Assembly (NCBI GenBank): GCA_022575985.1
Contig: JAKSXM010000132.1
Location: 7,998,001-8,062,000 of the forward strand
DNA: 64,000 nucleotides
DNA from: Anagrus nilaparvatae
Lineage: Eukaryota > Arthropoda > Insecta > Hymenoptera > Mymaridae
Direction: 5' to 3'
A program made the position numbers and the translations under genes. The notes beneath the pieces were generated by a model. That model saw only the letters and a list, made by a program, of their open reading frames with translations, was not told where the DNA came from and searched no databases. Positions 1 through 10,763 of the stretch are shown piece after piece (the stretch's first letter is position 1; every line of letters starts with the position of its first letter).

Positions 1-935
1 ACAATGTGATCAATTTTAAAAGATCCTTTGAACAAATTTTCGCTAACTTCATATAAACCAACATTCGAAAGGTAAGCAGAAAGCAAAGAGAATCTTTTAG
101 ATAAAAATTTATCTGGTAATTTGTACATCTTTTGTTGATTATTCTTAAGCACAATGTTCTCAAGATTAGGATTATTGAAGAACAATTTTTCTGGAAGCGA
201 CGTGAAATTATTACCAATCAAATCAATAAATTTTAACCTCCTAAGATATTTGAAAGAATTTTCATGAATCTCTTGAATTTTATTATTTTCGAGATACAAA
301 TCTTCGACATTTATTAAGCCTTCAAAACTTTCAGAGTCAATGCTGGTTATATAATTATTGGGTAGATAAAGATTTTTCAAATTTGTAAGTCCAGTGAATA
401 AATTTTTTCTCAATTGCAACTTTTTATTGTAACAAATATGTAAATCTGTTAATTTTTTAGCATCTTCAAAAAGATTTAATGGGATTTCAATTGAGGAAGC
501 ATGAATTTCGAGTTTTTCTAGATTAACCAATCCTGTAATAAGTATTTTGATTTTAATTAAATACAATTTTTATATTTCTTTAAAAAATCGTTCTTTACCT
601 TTAAGAAGATCATTAGCAATTCTACCATCATGAACTTCATTTATTTTGAGCGTCGTTAGATTCGGATAAATGTGAAGATCTGAATTTTTTAAAGTATCAG
701 TAAAGTTTTCGTAAACAACCTCACTTATGAAATTTTCAAATACCGTTTCATTTTCGGCATGTTCAATTCCGCTTAATATTTTCTGCGTGCCATTTTGACA
801 TTCAACTATAAAAGTAACTTCATTTTCTTCTTTGCAATTACACTGGTCGTCATTTTTACAATTAACTTCAGTTTTAATGTATCCAAAGTTAATTATTAAG
901 AAGAAAAATATTATGTAGCTGCAGTACATTTTCAT
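1..935 (-). CDS. Toll-like gene 5, 5' part (class A N-terminus), runs off window
   Basis: This is the N-terminal part of a Toll-family LRR protein, cut by the left window edge. Exon 1 is 935-599: a start Met, a hydrophobic signal peptide of about 20 residues (MKMYCSYIIFFFLIINFGYI), then an LRR N-terminal cap with Cys at NCKNDDQCNC. A 66-bp GT-AG intron (598-533, phase 1) follows, then exon 2 from 532 leftward, with LRRs of the form NLKNLYLPNNYITSIDSESF. The start fits a leader intron ending just upstream (acceptor at 939). The first exon belongs to the class of genes 1 and 3, which lack a TIR domain, so this copy may lack it too; the rest lies outside the window. Its exon 2 carries variants shared with gene 4 (LKFIDL, LENIVL, LLSAYL) instead of gene 3, suggesting gene conversion. 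Confidence 0.85.
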
Positions 936-938
936 ATT

Positions 939-1112
939 CTAAAAAAAATCAGATAAACTTTAAGAAAGAATTATATTCTTATAAATTTTTTAAATAAATT
1001 TACTTTTAAGAAAAATAAACTGACAAAATGAATCTAATTCTTACCTTCTCAAAATAACGTTGAACAAGCTGATGGTTTTAATTTACAGAGAAAAAAAATT
1101 CATATATATATA
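939..1112 (-). promoter_or_regulatory. Promoter, untranslated exon and leader intron of gene 5
   Basis: A TATATATATA stretch lies at 1103-1112 (minus-strand promoter). About 30-35 bp downstream is an initiator-like TCAGC near 1070-1073. A short untranslated exon would end at 1045 with the donor GTAAGA, and a 106-bp intron (1044-939) ends with a pyrimidine-rich acceptor three bases before the ATG. The same arrangement recurs upstream of genes 1 and 3. The call rests on motif spacing and conservation between copies; transcription start was not measured. Confidence 0.55.
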
Positions 1113-2897
1113 GATATGAATAACAATTAAATCTTTTTTTTACACACCATTTAATAAAGTCAATAGTATTTTCTATTTCTATTAATCTTTTCTATTCATA
1201 ATCAATTAATAATATTTTTTGGGGTAGTGGTAAGGTGAGACCCCTGCGTTTAGGTCTGGAAGCCGCTTTTTGTAAGCTATTTGAAAACTAATTTTTTCCG
1301 CATCAGTTTTTGGGTAAGCCAAAAATTTGTCAAAAAAACTTAGCATGTACAGTTTTGAATTAGAAATTTCTCCTCAGGTTACAGAAATCAATTAATTTAA
1401 AATTCAGGTTTTTAATTTTTTTTTTAATGATGATTATTTAATCTTTTAATCATATAAATAGCAAAATCTTTTACAATACTCTTCATACAGACAGGAAAAT
1501 TTTGGGTTCAAAACTACCCATAGACCGGTTTCAAAAAATTCATCGGAAACATAAAATTATTAGACTCAACAGATTCATTGTAACTGAATAAAAGTTCATC
1601 ATTCATTTTTTTCCAACGGAAATAATTTACTCTGAAAGTTTATAGCAATTATATTAAGTGGTCCAAAAATTGAGGCCTTTCTTTATTAGCACTTATCGCT
1701 TATCGAAGAATTTCTTTAGTTTTTATTTATTTGAGATAATTTATGAAAATATTAATTTTTCAGAAAAAAAATATTTTATCTAATTTAATTCTTTAAAAAC
1801 TTAATTTAATGTAAAATGGGTAATAATAATTATACATAAAAAGATTAAAAATAAATATCTTATTATAATTTAACTTTAATAACTTTTTGGAAAAAAATTT
1901 TATTCAAATTGTTTTGTGCAATGAGAGAAAATAATTCATAAAATTTTATGAAGTATATAACTACTGATAATAAAAAGTGAATTTAATTGAAAGTTTTATC
2001 GAAAAAAATTTTCCCAACATAGTATTATTGTATAATTACATTTTTCGAAATTCTTTTAGAATCCGGAAATTTTTAGGATTTGGAGAATGAAGTCTTTAGA
2101 TCTCTCCTTATTAATATTATTTTGATAAAAAACGTATATAGCTAAATTATTTTCTATGGATTTAAAAAATATCGAACATTTAATTTACCATTAACCATTC
2201 GGCTATAAAGATTTATTAAAAAAAAACACGGTCAAATATAGTTAAATTAATAAAAAAACTAAAATTATTAAGCCATTTGGAAGTTATGTGAATATGGAAA
2301 GAAATAATTTTCTAAAATATTTGCAAAATTCTAAATTTTCTTTTTTTCGTTCGTATAAAGTAAATAACGAGTAATTTATAAATTACTTGAAAATTTTATA
2401 AAAATTCTTTGTAGATATTTTAAATTTAAATCCACAAGATCAAAAACTATAAACGATGTTTTAAAAATTATGATGCAGTTATGAACACTACCTGTGTATT
2501 AATCCATTACCACTCCAGTCACTGATCTCCTAGTTGCACCTTCTGCTGCGAAGATTATATCTGAGCTCGAGGTACCCCATCCAGGCCTTTTGTAGATAGA
2601 TCTATTACCTCTATTCGGATCTGCTAGTTTGCACCTAGGGACCCTTGCGAGTAATGTTTGTCCAAACTACTTGGTTTTACCAAATACGAATGAGTAAAAA
2701 AAAACTGATTTACTCTCTTGGAGGTTAGTGGGTAGGTAATTAAATAAATTGCAAAATATTTATTTTGTAATATAAATTTTTTAATCGAAAACTTGGGTTC
2801 TCTTAATTCTAATTATTTTACCAATGAAAAAACATGTCTTTTAATATTTATGATTTTTTCAATACCGAAATAATTCGTTGATTAAAAAGGACTTGTT
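1113..2897. other. Spacer between gene 5 and gene 4
   Basis: No coding or RNA gene is supported here. The left part (to about 2038) aligns by eye with 18.2-19.18 kb, upstream of gene 3. The right part (from about 2039) aligns with 45.19-46.07 kb, downstream of gene 2. This spacer is therefore the uninterrupted (empty-site) version of the place where the 26-kb island sits in the other copy; the junction is at AATTACATTTTT near 2034-2045. Confidence 0.7.
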
Positions 2898-5800
2898 CTA
2901 AAGTTTTTCTAAGTGTGGCAAAGCATAAATCAGTTTTCTCCAAAAATATTTATCTCCCCATTCAAGGTACGTATAATTTTCTAAGTAATTCCTGATCTCT
3001 GAATCGTGGTTTTTTAAAGGACCAATGTCATTCAAAAGTATTGTAATAACTTTCGTACGTCTCTTCATCATTTGACTATAGGCAGCTCTGAATTCCATCA
3101 AACCCCAATGGCTTCTCAAAAAATTAGGAGACAAAACAATTATGGTTCGATGCGAGGTTTTCACAGAATTTATAATATTACTTGGAATCCAGTCACCAGC
3201 TAACCAATCACGAGTATGAATACACAATCTATATTTATGTTGTTCATTTTCTAAACGTGGGACCAATTCACTCATAACAAATTCTTCGTCAGTGTGACAA
3301 AAACTTATAAAAGCATCATATTCCTTGTCATCATTATCTTCATTTTCTGTCACCCACCAAAGACAAAGATTTTTTGAATACAAGAAAATTTTAATTTGCA
3401 GTTTGTAACGAAAAAATAATGCAAGCAGACAACCAGTCAAGATACTTAAAAACGATACAATAATACATAAAGTGATTATTAATTGAGTGTAAGATGGGCA
3501 GATTTCTTCTGTATCAAGATTTATAACTTTTTTTTCAAAATTATTCACTGTTAAACAAGTAACTTCAGAAAAGATTTGTTTATTTGATGTAACGAATTGA
3601 TAAAGGGAACATTTGCACAATAAAGGATTTTCATCAATTTTCAAAATTGTTGTTGATTTCTTCAATTCATTAAATATCCTATCATCAACGTAAGTCAAAT
3701 TATTTTTTGATAAATTAATAATCTAAAAGTTTTAAAATATTACTTGTTATAGTATAAATGTCCTGCATAAAATAAAATTATTACCTTTAGATTTTGAGAG
3801 AGAATTGTGTCATTGATCTCAGATATGCTATTGTTAAATAAATTTAACTTAAAGATGTTTTTATATCCTTCTCTTTTCATATCAGGATGCATTTTAAGTT
3901 GTTTGATGATAAATCGAATTCAAAGCCTGAATAATTTCCTGATAAAGTTAAATATTCTGGTAACTTTTTTAACAGTCCGTATGAACAATTTAAAATAACA
4001 TATTTGTCAAAATGTCTTAACAAGCAGTCACATTTTTGATAAAAATCTTCGGGGTAAATAACTAAGTTTTTATCTTCGCATAGAAAAATATCATATTTAA
4101 TGCTTCTTAAATTTAATCGATCATATCTTTTTGGTCCAGAGCAATGCAAATCATAATTCAGGAGATTCACAGGCCCATCTGATTGATGGCGAATAGGTAG
4201 ATTAAGATATTCTAAATATTTTCGAGCTGAGCAGCCACAATGAATTGGATTCCTTTCAATATTTACAGTAATATTCCGAGTCAAATTATAATTGGGATTG
4301 GAATAATTTAAAATTGGAAATTCAAGTATCGAAATATTGTTGGAACTTAAATTCACATTCATGGAGGATTTTTTTTCTTTTTCAATATTTTCAATATTTG
4401 AATTTGTCTGAAAACCAACATTGTTAAAAAAATCTGTGAATAATTTAAACTATTTGATTAATTTTTTGGTGATATAAATTATAAACTTACGGTACCAATA
4501 AAAGTTGTTTTATGAATAACCAAAAATTTTAATATTAACTGAATATCAAAAGAGCTTATATTATTGAATGATAAATTTATTTCTTTCAAATTTGAACAAT
4601 AATAAAATAATTTTGATGAATTTTCATTATTAATCATATTTTCAAATGAAATATAATTTTTGGAAATTATAAGATCTTCTAAGCTCCATAAATGATGAAA
4701 AGCGCCCGCATCGATATAGAATAAGTAATTGTTTGATAAATTGAGACTTTTTAATTTTGTCAAATTTTTAAAATCAGCCCTGCATAATATATTAAAAAAA
4801 TTTATAAATAAATAAAACATTAAAAAGACTTAAAAAATAATATTGCTTTTATTCAAGTTGCCCTATAAACAGTATTATGATTGTGGTGACTGGATATGAC
4901 AGCCGTTTTTTTTCAGTGTAATCTTTTAATTTTAAATTTCTTACAAAAAAGTTTAAAATGATTTTTAGAGAATTTTTTTGAAAAACCAACCCCACACAAA
5001 TCTTATGGAAATCTGATATTGGACAAAGTAGCTAAAATTTTAATATTTTATATCTTGAATCACTCTGAGAAAAAATTTGCACTTTATCTGAGGAATTTAA
5101 CATTAAGCGTCCGAAAAATTTTCAAGCATATATGGTAGGACTTAGCTCGGAAACCGATAAAAGATCGACAAAAAATGTGTTGAAATAAGAACGCGTGGTG
5201 GCGCTATATTCGTTCACGTGCGTGAATTTCTAAGTTTATAAACATTGCAGAAATAAAATAAAAACAGGATATTTAATCAGCAAAATTGCAAATTATTATT
5301 TATTTTAGGCCTGGAGTTTATAATACAATTGGATTATAAATTATATCGTTAAAAGAATTGTTTAGGAAGAATAAAATAAAATTTAATTTAAAGAATGAAA
5401 TAAAAATAATAATAATGTGTTAATACATTTTTACACACTTAAAGAAAGTGTGCAGAAGTTGTGCTAAAATCATGGTTTTTTAACTGTATATAAGAATTTT
5501 TAACCGTATTATAACTAGCACATTTTATTGCTTAATTTACATTGATTACACAGGCAAACAAAAAAAAAGTTCTGTATCTGAAACCTGACCTACCTACAGA
5601 TAAGTTTTTCGATGCCCTTAACAGGAATCTGAAGTCAGAATTTACCCATCACCATTAGATTTTGTCCCAGCTACCGCAGCTACCCTCTAAGTCATTCCAG
5701 TGGGCGAATATTTTACTTTGTGCAAAATTTATAATTAAAAGTACCTATATGCTATGATTTTTGAAGTGTTAAAAACGAATCAAGTTAGAAATCACCCGTG

Positions 5801-6169
5801 ATACTTAGAATTTGCCCCAGCCACATTCGCTTATTCCGGGAACTGCCCGAAAGGGAAAATAGTTTACTTTGTGCAAAAGTAAAATATAAAAAAATCTAAA
5901 TTATATTTTATTGAGTACTAAATGCAAATCTTAAGTCAGAATTCACTCACATCCTAAGGGTGAATATTTTATTTTTAAGTTTTTGTCTGCTAAAATTTAA
6001 AAGGGTAGCAAAATATTTCATTAAATTTTGCATTCTTATACTCTTTAAATTCTAACTGATATTGATGTTCCTTAGAAATAAATATACAGTTCCATTATTA
6101 ACTTTAAGTGAACAATCATATCATTAGTATCAGATATTAAAAAAGTATTAGAAAGCATTTTTAATGCTT

Positions 6170-6365
6170 ACTTTTGCAACTACGGCACCTCCCCGTGGTG
6201 AAGGTGGGCAACGGGAAGTACCGGCAAAGTCCTTAGGTAGAAGATACGCCTACATGGTGAAAGTAAGTAGAAATAAGTTTATGATGCAGGGGAGGGAATA
6301 TCCCAGTATCAGCGGCTGGTCGGGTGTGAAAGCGGGCCCGCAGGCGTAGTAATCATGCGACCGTA
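6170..6365. other. GC-rich island of unknown origin inside the transposon
   Basis: About 190 bp that are clearly richer in G and C than anything nearby (for example GGGCAACGGGAAGTACCGG and GCGGGCCCGCAGGCG). One frame stays open from 6164 to 6349, giving 61 residues with no family I recognise. It may be a captured fragment or the 5' part of a retroelement. No function is claimed. Confidence 0.3.
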
Positions 6366-6454
6366 GCTCTTCTTTAGTTGGTAATTTTAAAGTACTTAAA
6401 TATCCTAAGAAAATATCTGAATCTTATAATGATCTTTTTTTTAACTTTTTTAAA

Positions 6455-7340
6455 ATGAAAATTTTAGATGAAAATAAACCATGGGTTCCTAACATAATAT
6501 GTGGGACATGTATTACTATGACGATCGGCTTCGAAAGAACTAAAAATAAACAAGCCCTTAAATTTAATGTTCCTGCAATATGGCGAAAACCAAAATTAAA
6601 AGTCTACTGTTACTTGTATAATACAGATGTTAATGGTTTTAACGCTAAAAACAAATCTAAAATAAAATATGTAGAATTATCTTCAGTAACAAGATAAATT
6701 CTTGTTAAATGTTCTGATGTTACGACAGCAATCTGGATTGACTAAACACTCATGCTTTTTATGTTTATGGGATAGCAGGGCACGTGAGAATTACAGCAAA
6801 AAGAAGAAATGGACAATTAGGACATATATAGAAGTAGGAAAATATAACGTCATCAAAGACCCCTTGGTAGATCCTTCAAAAATATTGCTTCCACCGCTGC
6901 ACCTAAAATTAGGGCTAATGAAACAGTAAGTTAAGGCTTTGGACAAGAATTTTAATTGTATCCTGTATTTAATTAGCCATTTTCCCTATAAAAGTAAAGC
7001 GAAGCTTAAAGAAGGAATTTTTGATAGGCCGGAAATCCGTAAAATGTTTTCTAATGAGAATTTAACATCATAAATAACTAAAATTAAAAAAGCTGCTTGG
7101 CTTAGTTATCGTGATGATGCTAAAAATTTTTTAGGAAACAATAAAATTCCAAACTATAAAAACATGGTTACAAAAATGGTAAAAAGTTTTGAGAAAATAG
7201 GCTGTTTAATGAATTTGAAGCTTCATTTCCTATACTCGTACTTGGACTACTTTCCTAAATATCTCTGTCATTTAAGTGAAGAACAGAGAGAACGTTTTCA
7301 TCAAGATTTAAGGGAAAAAATTTGCCCTCTGGTACAGGTT
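6455..7340 (+). pseudogene. Degenerate transposon-associated arthropod protein
   Basis: Two frames together read like a widespread uncharacterised arthropod protein family that I associate with transposons. The features recognised are KPWVPNIICGTC and FNVPAIWRKPK in frame from 6455, then after a frame change HSCFLCLWDSRA, PLVDPSKILLPPLHLKLGLM, FDRPEIRKMF and YLDYFPKYLCHLSEEQRERF from 6702. In-frame stops at about 6927 and 7071, and a frame change near 6600-6700, show it is dead. The C-terminal end after ERFHQD is lost where the element's repeated units begin. Family recognition is from memory; a protein search would settle it. Confidence 0.6.
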
Positions 7341-7943
7341 AGAGAGTGGCTGGGGTGACTGGGGTAGCTGGGGCAAAATCTAAGGGTGATGGGTGAATTT
7401 TGAATTCAGATTTGTTTTTAGAACATCGAAAAGATACCTTTGATACTTAATATTTTTAATTTTTGCATTAAGTAAAATATTCGACCTCTGGGGCGGGTTA
7501 GAGGGTAGCTGGGGTAGTTGGGGTATAATCTTAGGGTAAAGAGTAAATTCTGACTTCAGATTCATTTTTAGGACACCAAAAAACGAAAATTGTATACTTT
7601 TATCTTTACCTTTTGCACAAAATAAAATATTCGCCCTCTGGGGTGGGTTAAAGGATAGCTGGGGCAGCTAGGGCAAAATCTAAGGGTGATGGGTAAATTT
7701 TGACTTAAGATTCGTTTTTAGGATATCAATAAACTTACTTTTAGGTAGGTCATGTTTCAGCTCCACAATTGTTTTTTGGGTGCCTGTGTTATTTTAGATT
7801 TTAAAATATTTTAATAGTTTTTAAAATAATAATTTTTATTCAAGTTAAATAAGATAATTATAGAAAAAAAAACGTTTTAATGATACAATTTTATGCAAAA
7901 AAAAAACAAACATTATATTTTTTTTCCAAATTCACACACTATA

Positions 7944-9209
7944 TATATGTCGCAGTATATTAGACATTTTAGTAAAATAGGCTATTATCTGTATTTTAGA
8001 AAAATAAAACATTTAAATTCACATTTTGCCTATGATACTAAAATTTTTAGTATTATAGCCTATTATACGTGTTTTAGCCTATAATACTGACGAAGCGCCG
8101 TATTTTAGAAATTAAATTTTTTTCTAGTTTACTATAGTAAAAATTCAAACGCGCGCCAATTTTAAAGTAAATATGTTATTTATTTAGTTCGTGTAAATTT
8201 ACATTAACTTTTTTTATTACATATTATAATATAATAATGATTAGAAATTTTTATTTATTTGTACAAGGACCACTTAAATGACACCTAGAACTACATAAAA
8301 CCCCAGATTTATAGCAATTACACCTAATAGCGTATTTGTTTTTGCAATGATAATACATTTTGTCTCGGCCTCCATGGTTAGTTTGATAATGTGCCTCAGC
8401 TAATTTTTTATAAAAGTCTTCGTATGGAAGTTTTTGAATTGTTACGCTATTTGAGTCCGATCGTTGAGAATGACACGTTCCTTATTTTCAATGACTATAA
8501 ATTCATAATGTTTATTATAATAAAAATGAGAAACGTTTTTTTTGACACTGGGATCAGTTATCTCTTTTAAATGCTGAATGACGAGAGCCTCTTGCTTTCT
8601 ATCCCACAAAGCCCTATTATTTGTCCGCTTAGAATACTCTTCTTGAAGTTTTTTTTTAAAATCTACTTGATTTACCATTTCATTATAATCAATCATTATT
8701 TCGTATATAAATTATTTAAAAAAAAAAATTATTTTTTTTGATTGTACTAATAAATGTGCACACGTTGGTAGATAAATAAACACTGTTTAAAATTAAAAGT
8801 GGATTATTTATTTCCCATAAATTTTATTTAAAATATTAAAACTGTCAACTAATAATAATAACATATAAATAAAAATTTTAAAAGTGATTTCGGGAAAATA
8901 TACTTACACATTTGCAAAAAAAATAACAATTTGTGTAAAATAAAATATTTTGAAAATAAATGTACACGAAATAAATAACATATTTACTTTATATTTGGCG
9001 CGCGTGTGAATGTTTGCTATAGTAAACTAGAAAAAATTTAATTTCTAAAATACGGCGCTTCGTCAGTATTATAGGCTAAAACACGTATAATAGGCTATAA
9101 TACTAAAAATTTTAGTATCATAGGCAAAATGTGAATTTAAAGACTTTATTTTTCTAAAATACGGATAATAGCCTATTTTACTAAAATGTCTAATATACTG
9201 CGACATATA
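7944..9209. mobile_element. 1.27-kb inverted-repeat DNA transposon
   Basis: The ends are inverted copies starting TATATGTCGCAGTATATTAG and running about 260 bp inward (7944-8205 and 8945-9209), with only a few mismatches. The interior carries a minus-strand coding fragment (8250-8696). Terminal repeats of this length with little divergence indicate a fairly recent insertion into gene 4 intron 2. Confidence 0.75.
8250..8696 (-). pseudogene. Integrase-type zinc-finger fragment with Cys-rich tail
   Basis: The minus-strand frame from 8696 encodes 84 residues (MIDYNEMVNQVDFKKKLQEE...), stopping at 8442. Just past the stop, a shifted frame continues with HYQTNHGGRDKMYYH, the H-x-H part of the H2C2 zinc-binding module that precedes integrase or DDE cores. 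Directly after it comes CNCYKSGVLCSSRCHLSGPC, similar to a CRC/CXC cysteine motif. No DDE core lies between them, so the element looks like an internally deleted, frameshifted derivative of an integrase-bearing transposon. The domain naming is by motif only. Confidence 0.5.
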
Positions 9210-10763
9210 CTTTATATGTTCTCAATACTTCGTATCTCATCCGGGTAAAATACGAAAATCGTATTCTACACGTAAACCGAGTCAGATCCGACTACTTTTA
9301 ATCGAAATCCATGTAATTCTTCCCTACGGGTACCCCTGTTCCAAAGCGCTGTTAAGCGGGCAGGTTTAGTAAAAAGTTAATTATTGTATATCTCTCCCTC
9401 TAGAGAGATAACAAATCATAAAAAATATAAGCGAAAGTCACCTATTCTGGGTAATTATATTACTTGCTGTAAAGAAATATATTAAATTCGTGTTTAAGGG
9501 ACCCATTATGATGCATATCAGATAAGAACTTCAGAAAATCCGTAAAAAATTGTATTATTAGATTCGCATTAATTTTCAAGCAATAAAAGAATACGATAGC
9601 GAGACTGCAGAAATAAAGTTTAGATTATTTTATGTTTTACTCACCGATTAATTAATCTTAAGTGATTGCTTGACAAATCTATGTAATCAAGATTTAGATT
9701 AGTTTCAAACAATCCATTTGTTATGGCTTGAAGACGGTTGCCATGCAATTCAAGATGCGACAATTCTTTAAGTCCGTTAAAAATGTTTTTGGGAAGATTA
9801 GCAATAAAATTATTTGAAAGTTCAATGTGATCAATTTTAAAAGATCCTTTGAACAAATTTTCGCTCACTTCATATAAACCAATATTCGAAAGGTAAGCAG
9901 AAAGCAAAGAGAATCTTTTAGATAAAAATTTATCTGGTAATTTGTACATCTTTTGTTGATTATTCTTAAGCACAATGTTCTCAAGATTATGATTACTGAA
10001 AAGTAATTTTTCTGGAAGCGACGTGAAATTATTACCAATCAAATCAATAAATTTTAACCTCCTAAGATATTTGAAAGAATTTTCATGAATCTCTTGAATT
10101 TTATTATTTTCGAGATACAAATCTTCGACATTTATTAAGCCTTCAAAACTTTCAGAGTCAATACTGGTTATATAATTATTAGATAGATAAAGATTTTTCA
10201 AATTTGTAAGTCCATTCAATAAATTTTTTCTCAATTGCAACTTTTTATTGTAACAAATATGCAAATCTGTTAATTTTTTAGCATCTTCAAAAAGATTTAA
10301 TGGGATTTCAATTGAGGAAGCATGAATTTCGAGTTTTTCTAGATTATCCAATCCTAAAAAAAGTATTTAGCTCTTTTATTTTTTATATTTTTAAAATACA
10401 GTTTATTTTTAAAAAATATTTACCTTTTAGAAGATCATTTGCGATTCTCCCATTTTGAACATGCATTATTTTAAGAGTCGTTAGATTTGGATAAATGAGG
10501 AGATCTGAATTTTTCAAAATGCCATTGAAACAGTTAAACTCTAAAACCTCAACTATTAAGTCTTCAAGTTCAGTTGTGTTTTCGGTACTGTATTTTTTTC
10601 CACTTATGAATTTTTCTGTACCATTTTTACAATTAATTTTAAACATCATTTCATTTATTGCTGAAAAGCAGCATTCTTTAATTTTTTTACAATCCAAAAC
10701 AGATTCAGCAGATGGAAAGTTAGCATATATCAAAAATAAGAGAAAAAAGTAGTACATTTCCAT

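Larger units (their letters stand above)
5548..7795. mobile_element. DNA transposon with repeated-unit terminal inverted repeats and dead ORF
   Basis: The ends are inverted: ACACAGGCA followed by an A-rich stretch and CTGAAAC.TGACCTACCT on the left, and the reverse complement on the right, near 7735-7795. Just inside each end are about three copies of a ~130-bp unit (GGGTTA, GGGGCAGCT, CAAAATCTAAGGGTGATGGG on the right; inverted at 5585-6000 on the left). The interior holds a degenerate coding region (6455-7340). Target-site duplications could not be assigned, so the edges are approximate and the superfamily is left open. Confidence 0.65.
4780..9644. other. Intron 2 of gene 4 with transposon insertions
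   Basis: A 4.9-kb intron. Its two ends (4820-5060 and 9310-9640) align with the ends of gene 2 intron 2 (48.0-48.25 and 49.44-49.67 kb). The middle is filled by two inverted-repeat DNA transposons, annotated separately, which are not seen in gene 2. Confidence 0.65.
2898..10763 (-). pseudogene. Toll-like receptor gene 4 (class B), five exons, one-base frameshift in exon 4
   Basis: Exons: 10763-10424, 10353-9645, 4779-4491, 4407-3785 and 3722-2898. All boundaries are GT-AG and match gene 2 in position and phase. Exon 1 gives a signal peptide and LRR N-cap (MEMYYFFLLFLIYANF, then CKKIKECC). Exons 2-4 give about ten LRRs plus a Cys cap (PIHCGCSARKYL). Exon 5 gives a second cap (CKC..C..C), a transmembrane helix and a TIR domain with YDAFISFCH, RLCIHTRDWLAGDW and FWRKL. 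In exon 4 a T-run at 3892-3895 has four T where gene 2 has five. This shifts the frame, and translation ends at 3877 after 622 residues, before the membrane helix. The 3' exon 5 is otherwise intact and almost identical to gene 2. It may be a young pseudogene, a secreted form, or a homopolymer sequencing error. An upstream in-frame ATG at 10781 lies before a likely splice acceptor, so 10763 is preferred. Confidence 0.75.

Noticed and set aside
10495..10752. Plus-strand frame opposite exon 1 of gene 4 (and 52550-52807 opposite gene 2)
   Set aside because: Antisense shadow of a real exon.
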